Assembly: GCA_947177395.1 (NCBI GenBank)
Contig: CAMWUI010000017.1
Coordinates: 1 to 54,843, forward strand
DNA: 54,843 nucleotides
Source: an uncultured Paraprevotella sp.
GTDB lineage: Bacteria; Bacteroidota; Bacteroidia; Bacteroidales; Bacteroidaceae
Direction: 5' to 3'
The notes under the pieces are model-generated. The model saw only the letters and a list, made by a program, of their open reading frames with translations, was not told where the DNA came from and did no database searches. Position numbers and translations under genes: made by a program. Each line of letters opens with the position of its first letter. Position 1 is the stretch's first letter. Positions 7,758 through 16,674 of the stretch are shown here, in pieces.

Positions 7758-9410
7758 ATGAGTTTAAGAATTTTATTGGCCGCCGTGCTGACTGGGCTTT
7801 ATTCCGGAGCGGAGGCTTGCACCAATCTTATCGTAGGAAAAGGAGCCTCGGCCGATGGCTCGGTTATTGTTACATATAACGCCGATGATTATGGCAGTTT
7901 TGGTTTTTTGTGTCACTATCCTGCCGCCCGGCATAAGAAAGGAGAAACACGTTCCGTTTACGATTGGGAAACAAACAACTATCGGGGAGAAATCGAGGAG
8001 GTTGCAGAGACATACAACGTAATCGGCAATATGAACGAGCATCAGCTTACCGTGGTGGAAACTACTTTCGGCGGGCGCGAGGAACTGGTGGATTCTACGG
8101 GACTGCTCGATTACGGCAGTCTGATCTACATCGCTCTGCAACGTTCCCGTACGGCTCGCGAGGCCATCGGGGTGATTACGGAACTAGTGAAAAAATACGG
8201 TTATGCCAGCGAAGGGGAGAGTTTCACGCTGGCTGATTCCAATGAGGCTTGGATTATGGAGATGATAGGAAAAGGGCCGGATGAGAAAGGTGCCGTGTGG
8301 GTGGCTGTCCGTATTCCGGACGACTGTGTGTCGGCACATGCCAATCACAGCCGCATCCGTCGCTTCCCGCTGAAAGACAAGGATAACTGCCTGTATTCGC
8401 CGGACGTAATTTCCTTTGCCCGTAAAAAAGGTTATTTTAAGGGAAAGGATGCCGATTTCTCATTTTCGGAGGCTTATGCTCCGGCAGACTTTAGTGCGCT
8501 GCGTTTCTGTGAGGCTCGTGTATGGAGCTTCTTCAACCGTTGCAGCCGAGGTATGGAAAAGTATCTGCCCTATGCCTCCGGTACGGATCCGAAGGCTGAG
8601 CCGATGCCGCTCTATATCGTGCCGTCCTCTAAACTGAGCGTACAGGATGTGAAGAACATGATGCGTGACCATTACGAGGGTACTCCTTTCGCACTGGACA
8701 ACGATCCCGGTCAAGGGCCGTATGAAGCACCCTACCGTCCAACACCGCTGACGTGGGAAGTAGACGGGAAAAACTATTTCAATGAACGTCCTATTTCCAC
8801 CCAGCAGACGGCTTTCACTTTGGTGGCGCAGATGCGTTCCTGGCTACCGGCCTATGTGGGCGGTGTGTTGTGGTTCGGGTGCGACGACCCCAATATGATT
8901 GCCTATACACCCGTGTATTGTTGCACTGACAGGGTACCGGAGTGTTATTCCAACCAGTTGGCCGATGCATGCACGTTCTCGTTTAAAAATGCTTTCTGGG
9001 TGTGCAACTGGGTGAGCAACATGATATATCCCCGGTACAATCAGCTGTTCGGCGATTTAGCCGCAGTGCGCAACAGACTGGAGAATGATTATGGAAGTTT
9101 GCAGGAAAAGGTAGAGAAGGAGGCTGTGGCTTTGGCTGCTGGAAGTAAGGGTGAGCCTGAAGCTCGCAAATATCTCACGGCTTATACGGATCGGGTAGCT
9201 CAAGGCATGCTCGACCAATGGATGGAGTTGGCCAAATATTTGATTGTAAAATACAACGACCAGGCAATAAAGCGTGAGAAAGACGGTGTATATGAACGTA
9301 CGGAGGGCGGATTCGTGAAGCCGGTGATTCGTCCCGGATTCCCTGAAAGATATCGTCGGCAGATTGTGAAAGAGACCGGTGACCGCTTTTTGGTGCCGCA
9401 AGGCAAATAA
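7758..9410 (+). CDS. C69-family dipeptidase, exported
   Basis: Member of peptidase family C69 (older name U34), N-terminal-nucleophile dipeptidases related to PepD. It has 550 residues. The first 20 residues form a signal-like hydrophobic segment ending in GAEA, and C21 starts the motif CTNLIVGKGASADGSV. C21 is therefore the expected nucleophile, exposed after cleavage. Other family features are LADSNEAWIMEMIG and the conserved HANHSRIR. The likely role is hydrolysis of dipeptides in the periplasm. A 131-bp gap separates it from nadC, and a strong terminator follows at 9430-9484. Confidence 0.9.
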   Translation: MSLRILLAAVLTGLYSGAEACTNLIVGKGASADGSVIVTYNADDYGSFGFLCHYPAARHKKGETRSVYDWETNNYRGEIEEVAETYNVIGNMNEHQLTVVETTFGGREELVDSTGLLDYGSLIYIALQRSRTAREAIGVITELVKKYGYASEGESFTLADSNEAWIMEMIGKGPDEKGAVWVAVRIPDDCVSAHANHSRIRRFPLKDKDNCLYSPDVISFARKKGYFKGKDADFSFSEAYAPADFSALRFCEARVWSFFNRCSRGMEKYLPYASGTDPKAEPMPLYIVPSSKLSVQDVKNMMRDHYEGTPFALDNDPGQGPYEAPYRPTPLTWEVDGKNYFNERPISTQQTAFTLVAQMRSWLPAYVGGVLWFGCDDPNMIAYTPVYCCTDRVPECYSNQLADACTFSFKNAFWVCNWVSNMIYPRYNQLFGDLAAVRNRLENDYGSLQEKVEKEAVALAAGSKGEPEARKYLTAYTDRVAQGMLDQWMELAKYLIVKYNDQAIKREKDGVYERTEGGFVKPVIRPGFPERYRRQIVKETGDRFLVPQGK

Positions 9411-9429
9411 GCGGAACCGCATTTGAAAT

Positions 9430-9484
9430 GCCATCCTTCCCGCTGGAATATTCCAAAGGGAGGGATGGCTTCTTTGTTTTTATT
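9430..9484 (+). terminator. Terminator after the C69 dipeptidase gene
   Basis: A 12-bp stem, GCCATCCTTCCC (9430-9441) with GGGAGGGATGGC (9458-9469) and one G-U pair, is followed by a T-rich tract to 9484. It sits between convergent genes and may serve only the plus-strand gene. Confidence 0.85.
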
Positions 9485-9498
9485 TCGGCTGTTCCGGT

Positions 9499-10674
9499 TC
9501 AGGAAAAACGTTTTTTGAGCCATCCCCGTATCGGTTCGTCATACAGGCGGAGAGCGGCATAGGCGATGCACAGATCTATGAGGAACACCGATGACACGAC
9601 CGTGATATGGGTGCTTGCCGTGGCATCCGGGTGGTTCTCTATCCAGGCCCACAGTACGTACATCATTGGATAGTGGGTGATATAAAGCGGGTAGGATATT
9701 TCACCTAGAAAATTGCATATGGCTACGGAACGCAGTCCGCAGATGCGGCTTCCGGCTCCAACGGCCACTATCAGTGGAAAGAGTAGCAAGGCGCAGAATG
9801 CATTGTAGACTCCGTCCATCCAGGCATGTGTCCAGCCGCCTACGCAGGGCATACATAAGGCTGCGGCAATCAACAGGGAACACCACCAGAATCCTCCTTT
9901 CACATGTATAAAACGTCCCAGTCGGGAAAGTAACAGTCCAGCGCAGAACGAATAACCCATCCGTGCCATACCGATGTATACCTGTTCGGGGCAGAAAAAG
10001 AACCCTCCGTTGAGTGAGAGCGGGAAATCGTGTGCTTCCAGAATGCCCGTCAGATTGAGACTCAGTGCAGCGTCTGTCAGCATGGCGGCGAACAGCAATA
10101 CCACGATAGTTAGGCCCCGTTTCGACAGGCGACGGAGGAACAATGCATAAAATATGTTGCCGATGTATTCGAAAATGAGCGACCATACTGGTATATTGAC
10201 AGAAGAAAGTTCGTCGGTCCCCCGTACGCTCATGGATGCCGGTTGCGGGATGAGGAAGGCACTTAACAGAGCCGAACCCAGCAAGGCCCACCAGGCGGTT
10301 TCAGACACCCGGGGGAAAGCGGGACAGTCGCTGAAATAGAACAAAGCCGTTCCCAGTAACATGCTTAGGAACACCAGCGGCTGGAGCCGTATCAAGCGGC
10401 GTTTGAAGAACGTGCTGACCGACATGCGTCCGTTCTGCCAGCGGTCGTCGTAAGCATAACCGATGACGAAGCCCGAGAGCGCGAAAAAGAAATCCACGGC
10501 CAGATAACCGTGGTTGAGCAGTTTATCTACGGGGTTCATGGAGTAGCACTCCGCGATATGGAAGCATACTACCAGTACGGCGGCGACGCCGCGCAGACCA
10601 TCCAGTATTTCATAGCGGGGTTTGATAGCAGTAGTTGTTGGTGTTTTCATCGTATAACGGATTGTTGGGTTCAC
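9499..10674 (-). CDS. Acyltransferase family 3 membrane protein (OafA/YrhL-like)
   Basis: Predicted inner-membrane O-acyltransferase that moves acetyl or similar groups to surface sugars. It has 391 residues and about ten hydrophobic segments. The N-terminal signature is LDGLRGVAAVLVVCFHI followed by LAVDFFFALSGFVIGY, typical of this family; the histidine and arginine in it are the expected active-site residues. The C-terminal ITHYPMMYVLW also fits. The start could be ATG 10674 or ATG 10650 (MKTPTT). There is no glycan cluster beside it, so the acceptor is unknown. It is a single gene, convergent with the dipeptidase gene. Confidence 0.9.
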   Translation of the reverse strand: MNPTIRYTMKTPTTTAIKPRYEILDGLRGVAAVLVVCFHIAECYSMNPVDKLLNHGYLAVDFFFALSGFVIGYAYDDRWQNGRMSVSTFFKRRLIRLQPLVFLSMLLGTALFYFSDCPAFPRVSETAWWALLGSALLSAFLIPQPASMSVRGTDELSSVNIPVWSLIFEYIGNIFYALFLRRLSKRGLTIVVLLFAAMLTDAALSLNLTGILEAHDFPLSLNGGFFFCPEQVYIGMARMGYSFCAGLLLSRLGRFIHVKGGFWWCSLLIAAALCMPCVGGWTHAWMDGVYNAFCALLLFPLIVAVGAGSRICGLRSVAICNFLGEISYPLYITHYPMMYVLWAWIENHPDATASTHITVVSSVFLIDLCIAYAALRLYDEPIRGWLKKRFS

Positions 10675-10797
10675 TACATGTTTTTATGCTGCAAAGGTCG
10701 GTATTTTCCGTAAACGAAACAATGCTTAATATTAGCCATTTTGATGGAAAAAAATGTTGTCTCTTGGATTTTTGGAGGCTTGTTCGGTAAAAAAGGT

Positions 10798-10805
10798 TAC
10801 TTTTG
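10798..10805 (+). promoter_or_regulatory. -7 box of the LuxR-type regulator gene
   Basis: TACTTTTG matches TAnnTTTG and lies 26 bp before the chosen ATG at 10832. It falls inside the upstream extension of the open frame, which supports the shorter start. The -33 match is poor. Confidence 0.5.
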
Positions 10806-10831
10806 CAGCTGTCTGTAACAAAAGAGTCGTC

Positions 10832-11599
10832 ATGGAACAAATAACCGACAAACTGGTTTCCACCCTTATCCGGCAGGATTTTTGTATGCGGGAAGAGGAG
10901 GAATATGTGCTGGAGAGTTATAAAAGGTATGCGGAATCTTATGTCAGGCTGGATAACAGTCTGGTGATTATTTCCGACTTCCGGACCAATAGGAGTTATC
11001 TTTATGCAGGACGTTTCGGAGAGATGTTCGGTGTGCCAGTACCCAATGTCTCCATCAATTCAGCTTTTGAAGACTGTATTTTCTCTCAGATACACCCCGA
11101 CGATTTGAAAGAGCGTCATTTGCTGGAATTGGATTATTTCCGGTATCAGAAAGGAATCCCTGTGGTTGAGCGCAACCGATATAATACGGTTTGTCATGTG
11201 AGAATGAAAGATGTGGACGGTGTCTGGAGACGTGTGACGCACCGTACCTGTTACGCAGCCAGTTATTCGAACGGTAGTGTCTGGTTGGCGCTTTGTTTTT
11301 ATGCTCCGACGGCAGGGCCATATACCTGTCCGGGGATAGGAGGACGGGTTGTGGATAACACTACCGGCGAAGTGCTTCAGGACAGGACATCATTCCGTAA
11401 GTGTAGTTTCGTCTTGAGCCGGCGGGAAACAGAAGTATTGCAACGGATAGCCCAAGGACGGAGCAGCAAGGATATAGCCGATGAACTGCATATAGCTGTG
11501 TATACGGTATATCGCCATCGGCAGAACATTATCCGTAAGTTACAGGTGGCCAATACCACTGAAGCTGTCCAGGCGGCTTTGGTAGTCGGGTTGATATAA
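10832..11599 (+). CDS. LuxR-family transcriptional regulator with PAS-like N-terminal domain
   Basis: Predicted DNA-binding regulator of 255 residues. Residues 1 to about 150 look PAS-like (SLVIISDFRTNRSYLYAGR, then IHPDDLKERHLLELDYFRYQ). The last 65 residues are a GerE/LuxR helix-turn-helix: LSRRETEVLQRIAQGRSSKD, then IADELHIAVYTVYRHRQNII. There is no receiver domain and no membrane segment, so it should be a cytoplasmic one-component sensor; its ligand is unknown. The open frame extends to 10754, but that part crosses the predicted promoter. It stands alone between the divergent acyltransferase gene and the phosphoglucomutase gene. Confidence 0.88.
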   Translation: MEQITDKLVSTLIRQDFCMREEEEYVLESYKRYAESYVRLDNSLVIISDFRTNRSYLYAGRFGEMFGVPVPNVSINSAFEDCIFSQIHPDDLKERHLLELDYFRYQKGIPVVERNRYNTVCHVRMKDVDGVWRRVTHRTCYAASYSNGSVWLALCFYAPTAGPYTCPGIGGRVVDNTTGEVLQDRTSFRKCSFVLSRRETEVLQRIAQGRSSKDIADELHIAVYTVYRHRQNIIRKLQVANTTEAVQAALVVGLI

Positions 11600-11660
11600 G
11601 CTGTTATAAATAATTAGGTAATATTCTGTCTCTTTTTCCTCGTCTATCGTTTTTTATTCT

Positions 11661-11668
11661 TATCTTTG
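11661..11668 (+). promoter_or_regulatory. -7 box of the phosphoglucomutase gene
   Basis: TATCTTTG is a full match to the -7 consensus, 47 bp before the ATG at 11716. T-rich sequence lies where the -33 element would be. Confidence 0.6.
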
Positions 11669-11715
11669 TAGGGTATTTAATGTAATTGAATTTTATTTTT
11701 TAACAGACAATAATT

Positions 11716-13473
11716 ATGGATAATGAATTGATTAAGGCTTGTGAGGCCAAGGCGCAGCAGTGGCTTTCTTCTTCCGTTTACGATGCCGCCACTCAGGCGG
11801 AAGTCCGTCAGATGCTGGAGGATGCGGATAAAACCGAACTGATAGAAGGATTTTACAAGAATCTCGAGTTTGGTACGGGAGGTCTGCGTGGAATCATGGG
11901 TGTGGGCACCAACCGTATGAATATCTATACAGTGGGCGCGGCCACTCAAGGACTGTCCAACTATCTAAACAAGAACTTCAAGGATATGGAGCTGATTTCC
12001 GTAGTAGTAGGACACGACTGCCGTAACAACAGTCGTCTCTTTGCGGAAGTTTCTGCCAATATATTTGCCGCAAACGGTATTAAAGTGTACCTGTTTGATG
12101 ATATGCGTCCTACACCCGAAATGTCTTTTGCCATCCGGCATTTGGGATGTCAGAGCGGTATTATCCTGACGGCGTCGCACAATCCGAAAGAGTACAACGG
12201 TTACAAGGCTTATTGGGATGACGGTGCGCAGGTGTTGGCACCGCATGACAAAGGAATCATAGACGAAGTGAATCTGGTGTCGGCCGAGGATATAAAGGGA
12301 TTGAATACGACGTTGGATGTCGCTAATCCGCTTATTCAGTTGATAGGAGAAGAAATCGACAAAATATATCTGGAGAAAATAAAGACGATTTCCATTGATC
12401 CGGAAGTTATCCGACGTCAAAAGGATATGAAGATTGTTTATACGCCGATTCATGGAACGGGAATGATGCTTATCCCGCGCTCCCTGAAGATGTGGGGCTT
12501 CGAGAATGTGCACACGGTGCCCGAACAGATGATAAAGGATGGTAACTTCCCGACAGTCGTTTCTCCCAATCCAGAAAATGCGGAAGCGTTGACAATGGCC
12601 ATTAATTTGGCTAAAGAGATTGATGCGGACATCGTGATGGCCTCCGATCCGGATGCGGACCGTGTGGGTATGGCATGCAAGAACAGTGCGGGGGAATGGG
12701 TGTTGGTGAATGGCAATCAGACCTGCATGCTTTTCCTTTATTATATCATCAAGAACCGTATCGCCACAGGAAAGATGAACGGTAATGAGTTTATCGTAAA
12801 GACAATTGTGACAACGGAGCTTATCAAAGCCATTGCTGATAAGAATAAAGTGGAGATGTTTGATTGTTATACCGGTTTTAAATGGATTGCCCGCGAGATT
12901 CGTTTGAATGAAGGAATCAAACAGTATATCGGTGGCGGAGAAGAATCATACGGTTTCCTGGCACAGGATTTCGTTCGTGACAAGGATGCGGTTTCCGCTT
13001 GCTCGCTGTTGGCGGAGATCTGTGCTTGGGCAAAGGATCAGGGTAAGACTTTGTTTGATGTCTTGATGGATATTTATCTGGAATACGGATTCTCGCTCAA
13101 TCATACGATTAATGTAGTGAAGCCAGGCAAGAGCGGTGCGGATGAAATCAAGGCTATGATGGAGAACTTCCGTGTGAATGCTCCGAAAGAGATTGCAGGT
13201 TCGCCCGTAGTTTTGACGAAAGACTATCTGACGCTGAAAGCTGTGGATGACAAAGGAAATGTTACGGATATCCTTCAGCCGGAGACTTCAAATGTTCTGC
13301 AATGGTATACGGCTGACGGCAGTAAGGTGAGTGTCCGTCCTTCCGGAACCGAACCGAAGATTAAGTTTTATCTTGAGATAGCCGGTGAAATGGCATGTCC
13401 GAAATGTTATACGGCTGTTAACAATGAAGCTATGGCCAAGGTGGATGCCATCAAGACTTCCTTAGGTTTGTAA
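11716..13473 (+). CDS. Phosphoglucomutase/phosphomannomutase (alpha-D-phosphohexomutase)
   Basis: Interconverts hexose 1- and 6-phosphates through a phosphoserine intermediate, linking glycolysis to nucleotide-sugar synthesis. At 585 residues it has the length of the PgcA-like group. All four domains are marked: the phosphoserine loop LTASHNPKEYNG with S154, the metal loop DPDADRVG, the sugar-specificity loop GGGEESYG, and the phosphate-binding loop RPSGTEPKIKF near the C-terminus. Glucose or mannose preference cannot be settled from sequence. It is monocistronic, with a promoter at 11661 and a terminator at 13498-13527. Confidence 0.94.
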   Translation: MDNELIKACEAKAQQWLSSSVYDAATQAEVRQMLEDADKTELIEGFYKNLEFGTGGLRGIMGVGTNRMNIYTVGAATQGLSNYLNKNFKDMELISVVVGHDCRNNSRLFAEVSANIFAANGIKVYLFDDMRPTPEMSFAIRHLGCQSGIILTASHNPKEYNGYKAYWDDGAQVLAPHDKGIIDEVNLVSAEDIKGLNTTLDVANPLIQLIGEEIDKIYLEKIKTISIDPEVIRRQKDMKIVYTPIHGTGMMLIPRSLKMWGFENVHTVPEQMIKDGNFPTVVSPNPENAEALTMAINLAKEIDADIVMASDPDADRVGMACKNSAGEWVLVNGNQTCMLFLYYIIKNRIATGKMNGNEFIVKTIVTTELIKAIADKNKVEMFDCYTGFKWIAREIRLNEGIKQYIGGGEESYGFLAQDFVRDKDAVSACSLLAEICAWAKDQGKTLFDVLMDIYLEYGFSLNHTINVVKPGKSGADEIKAMMENFRVNAPKEIAGSPVVLTKDYLTLKAVDDKGNVTDILQPETSNVLQWYTADGSKVSVRPSGTEPKIKFYLEIAGEMACPKCYTAVNNEAMAKVDAIKTSLGL

Positions 13474-13497
13474 TACGGACGTCGGTATGATATGCGT

Positions 13498-13527
13498 GCT
13501 CCTGGCTGCTACGGCCGGGAGCATTTT
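13498..13527 (+). terminator. Terminator after the phosphoglucomutase gene
   Basis: Stem GCTCCTGGC (13498-13506) with GCCGGGAGC (13514-13522), one G-U pair, 7-nt loop, followed by ATTTTTC. Confidence 0.85.
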
Positions 13528-13569
13528 TCAGTAATATAATAATCTCTATACCTTATTATAATTTATAGG

Positions 13570-14343
13570 ATGTTCTGGTTTGCTTTTAAAAGAAATGAGT
13601 TGCTGGTTGAACGAAAGCAGGATGGTTCTTATACCGTTCCAGATGATGATTCGTTTCCGATGGGAGAGGCAGAACCGGAAGCAATACATGGTTTTGCATC
13701 CTTCCATGGGGTATCCTGTAAGGCAGTCAGGATGGCGGAAAACGTGCCGGTCGGTATAGGGCAGGAATGGGTGGATTTGCGCTCCTTGTTCGATTTATTG
13801 CCACCGGAACTTTATCAGATGGCCGGTAAGGCTTCCGAGATTCTTTATTGGGACAGTCAGACGCAATTCTGCGGTGTGTGCGGTGCTCCGACGGTATGGC
13901 ATTCGGAAATCAGTAAGCAGTGTACTTCGTGCGGTCAGCTTCTTTGGCCTCAGTTGGCTACAGCCATTATCGTACTGGTAAGGCGTGGCGACAGCATACT
14001 TATGGTGCGTGCCCATAATTTCCGTGGCAGTTTCTACGGTCTTGTTGCCGGATTTGTGGAAACAGGGGAGTCTTTGGAAGAGTGTGTGCGTCGCGAAGTA
14101 TGGGAGGAAACTCGTGTCCGGGTGAAAAACATCCGTTATGTAGCCAGTCAGCCCTGGCCTTATCCCTGCGGACTGATGGTAGGTTTCTGCGCTGATTATG
14201 ATAGTGGCGATATACAATTGCAAAAAGAAGAACTGGTAACCGGAGGCTGGTTCGACCGTTCGGCTTTGCCCCAGTTGCCCGGCAAAGCTTCTTTAGCCCG
14301 GCAGTTGGTAGACTCTTGGTTGGCCGGTCGGTTGCCTGAGTAG
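13570..14343 (+). CDS. nudC: NAD(H) pyrophosphatase, NudC-like Nudix hydrolase
   Basis: Predicted to split NADH to NMNH and AMP; in other bacteria NudC also removes NAD caps from RNA. It has 257 residues. A zinc ribbon is formed by C101, C104, C118 and C121. The Nudix box runs from about G161 (GFVETGESLEECVRREVWEE). Downstream is SQPWPYPCGLMVGF, the NudC-specific SQPWPFPxS-type motif that separates this group from other Nudix enzymes. The N-terminal domain is diverged, as usual in the family. It follows the phosphoglucomutase terminator and is probably a separate unit, though no clear promoter was found. Confidence 0.9.
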   Translation: MFWFAFKRNELLVERKQDGSYTVPDDDSFPMGEAEPEAIHGFASFHGVSCKAVRMAENVPVGIGQEWVDLRSLFDLLPPELYQMAGKASEILYWDSQTQFCGVCGAPTVWHSEISKQCTSCGQLLWPQLATAIIVLVRRGDSILMVRAHNFRGSFYGLVAGFVETGESLEECVRREVWEETRVRVKNIRYVASQPWPYPCGLMVGFCADYDSGDIQLQKEELVTGGWFDRSALPQLPGKASLARQLVDSWLAGRLPE

Positions 14344-14398
14344 AAGTTTGCTTTTTCCGGTCTTTTAGGACGGTTGAGCAACTTTTCTTTTTCTCTTA

Positions 14399-14429
14399 TT
14401 TGCCGTCGTGTATTATTTTACTATTTTTG
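14399..14429 (+). promoter_or_regulatory. Promoter of the acidic-tailed hypothetical gene
   Basis: TTTG (14399-14402), 19-bp spacer, TATTTTTG (14422-14429): a textbook Bacteroides promoter. Transcription would start about 14434, some 24 nt before the ATG at 14458, and it rules out the longer open frame starting at 14374. Confidence 0.8.
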
Positions 14430-14457
14430 TGCGCGAATTCAACTAATAAGATTACGT

Positions 14458-15210
14458 ATGCAAAAGAATACTTACGGAATAGAATCGATTCTTGATTTAA
14501 ATGCCAATAATATTTGGGGGGTTGACGAACATGAGTTGGCAGAATTGTGGGGAAGGGAAATGAAAGAGGAAGGCTTTGCAAGTTCGGAGGATAAACTCCT
14601 GAATGTTATTCGTCTTGCCTTCGATGTGAATCATTTCAATAAGGATAATGAACGTGAGGCGGCTTTGTATAAAGATGGAGAATATGTGATTATCTCCCGC
14701 ACGGATGCCCGTAAGGGGAGTGTGGCGATACGTAAGAAAACAATCCGTCGCATAACAGATTTGTCGTATGAAAATATCAAACACATATCGGCGGAGGCTT
14801 TGCTGTCGCTTATCGAATGTAATTTTGGTGGTGGCTGGGATTCCATTTCTTTGGCTATTCGGGATATTATAGAATCAGGCTTTGATATAAGTACGACGAC
14901 ATTGCCGGCCACCCGTATTCATGCTGTGGGAGGAACGTTGGAGCGAAAGGTGAACGACGGGTACGACGTATTGGAAATACCGAAAGGAACATGGGTGGAA
15001 GCCATTTTTGCCAAGAAGAAAGAACCGCAGGAGAAGTTGCGGTTCATTCCGGAGCCTGAATACGATGAAGATGGAAACAGGCGTATCGTGGAAGAGGATA
15101 ATGTGAACGAGGATGAGGAAGATGACGAGAATAATGATGAGACATATTATGGAAGTTATACTCCCGAAGCGGAAGTGAAGGATGTGGATGAGGAACTTTC
15201 GGAAGAGTAA
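14458..15210 (+). CDS. Hypothetical protein with acidic C-terminal tail
   Basis: Not recognised. The 250-residue protein has no signal peptide or membrane segment. Residues 1 to about 190 look like a folded alpha/beta region, including GWDSISLAIRDIIESGFDIS. Residues 200-250 are very acidic, with long runs of E and D plus N (around EDEEDDENNDE). Such tails occur in nucleic-acid mimics, chaperones and proteins that bind basic partners, but nothing here decides between these. The start at 14458 is set by the strong promoter at 14399-14429. The symporter gene begins 12 bp after its stop, so it probably heads an operon with the symporter and the CyuA-like gene. Confidence 0.75.
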   Translation: MQKNTYGIESILDLNANNIWGVDEHELAELWGREMKEEGFASSEDKLLNVIRLAFDVNHFNKDNEREAALYKDGEYVIISRTDARKGSVAIRKKTIRRITDLSYENIKHISAEALLSLIECNFGGGWDSISLAIRDIIESGFDISTTTLPATRIHAVGGTLERKVNDGYDVLEIPKGTWVEAIFAKKKEPQEKLRFIPEPEYDEDGNRRIVEEDNVNEDEEDDENNDETYYGSYTPEAEVKDVDEELSEE

Positions 15211-15222
15211 ACGCTTTCTTGC

Positions 15223-16674
15223 ATGAGCAGATTTTATATTATGGGCACAGTATTGGCTTATTTCGGCCTGCTGTTGCTCATATCTTTTTTTACAGGGAAG
15301 AAATCCGATAATGAAGCTTTTTTTCGAGGGAATCGGCAATCACCTTGGTATCTGGTTGCTTTCGGCATGATCGGTGCGTCGTTATCGGGTGTGACATTTG
15401 TGTCTGTGCCCGGTATGGTGAGGACGGCCGGATTTACTTATTTGCAGACTTGTCTGGGATTTTTCTTTGGCTATCTGGTCGTGGCATACGTGCTTCTTCC
15501 CTTGTATTACAAACTGAATCTGACAAGCATCTATACCTTTCTGGGGATGCGGTTTGGAAAGACGTCCTACCGTACCGGAGCTTCTTTTTTCCTGTTAAGT
15601 AAATTGCTGGGAGCATCGGCACGTTTGTATCTGGTCTGTGTCATATTGCAGCAGTATTTGTTTGACCGAATGCATATTCCGTTTGTCGGAACGGTGGCAG
15701 GGGTACTGTTGTTGATATGGCTGTATACGAAACGCACCGGTATAAGAACCATCGTGTGGACGGACGCTTTGCAGACCTTTGCATTGTTGTCCGTTTTGTT
15801 TTTGTTGTTGGGACTGGTGGCGGATAAACTGGATTATTCGTTTGGTGAGGCGTTGAGAAAAGTGTGGGACAGTCCGTACAGCAGGGTTTTCGTATGGGAC
15901 GACTGGATGTCCCGCAATCATTTTGTGAAACAGTTCTTCAGCGGTATTTTCATAGTCGTTGTCATGACCGGTCTGGATCAGGATATGATGCAGAAGAATC
16001 TTACCTGCAGGACATTGAAAGAGGCGCAGCGCAACATGTGTTGCTATGGCATAGCTTTTTTGCCTGTGAATTTTCTGTTTTTGTCTTTGGGAGTAATGTT
16101 GGTCTGGTTGGCTTCTTCCATGAGTATGGAACTTCCGGCTGCGGGAGATGAGATTGTTCCCCTTTTCTGTACGGGAGGAAGTATGGGAACACCGGTGCTT
16201 CTGTTGTTTTGTATCGGAGTCATTGCTGCGGCTTTTTCAAGTGCCGATTCAGCTTTGACGGCCTTGACGACGACATGTTGTGTCGATTTGTTTGAAGAAC
16301 CGGAAAATGTCGTATTGCGCAAGCGGGTGCATGCTGTCATATCGTGCCTGTTCGTTGTTTGTATTCTGCTGTTCCGGTATTTTAATAACACCAGTTTGAT
16401 AGATGCCGTTTATGTGATAGCCTCTTACACATATGGGCCGCTATTGGGATTGTTCGCGTTCGGGCTTTATACCCGGCGTATGCCTCGGGAACGGTATGTG
16501 CCGGTTGTCACTTTATTGTCTCCCATACTTTGTTATGTGGTTTCGTTCTGTACGAAACATTATATGGGATATTCCTTTGGGTATGAATTGTTGATGTTCA
16601 ATGGCCTGTTGACATTCGGAGGTTTGTGGCTATTGTCTGTAAATAAATGTAGTTATGAGTTTGTCGAAGATTGA
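15223..16674 (+). CDS. Sodium:solute symporter (SSS family)
   Basis: Predicted Na+-coupled importer of 483 residues with about 13 membrane segments. Family marks are GKKSDNEAFFRGNRQSPWYL after the first segment, FGMIGASLSGVTFVSVPGMV in the second, and AAFSSADSALTALTT near residue 340, the usual sodium-binding serine-rich segment. The solute cannot be read from sequence. Its 3' end overlaps the CyuA-like desulfidase gene by 20 bp, so the two are translationally linked and the solute may be an amino acid or a sulphur compound; this is inference. Confidence 0.9.
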   Translation: MSRFYIMGTVLAYFGLLLLISFFTGKKSDNEAFFRGNRQSPWYLVAFGMIGASLSGVTFVSVPGMVRTAGFTYLQTCLGFFFGYLVVAYVLLPLYYKLNLTSIYTFLGMRFGKTSYRTGASFFLLSKLLGASARLYLVCVILQQYLFDRMHIPFVGTVAGVLLLIWLYTKRTGIRTIVWTDALQTFALLSVLFLLLGLVADKLDYSFGEALRKVWDSPYSRVFVWDDWMSRNHFVKQFFSGIFIVVVMTGLDQDMMQKNLTCRTLKEAQRNMCCYGIAFLPVNFLFLSLGVMLVWLASSMSMELPAAGDEIVPLFCTGGSMGTPVLLLFCIGVIAAAFSSADSALTALTTTCCVDLFEEPENVVLRKRVHAVISCLFVVCILLFRYFNNTSLIDAVYVIASYTYGPLLGLFAFGLYTRRMPRERYVPVVTLLSPILCYVVSFCTKHYMGYSFGYELLMFNGLLTFGGLWLLSVNKCSYEFVED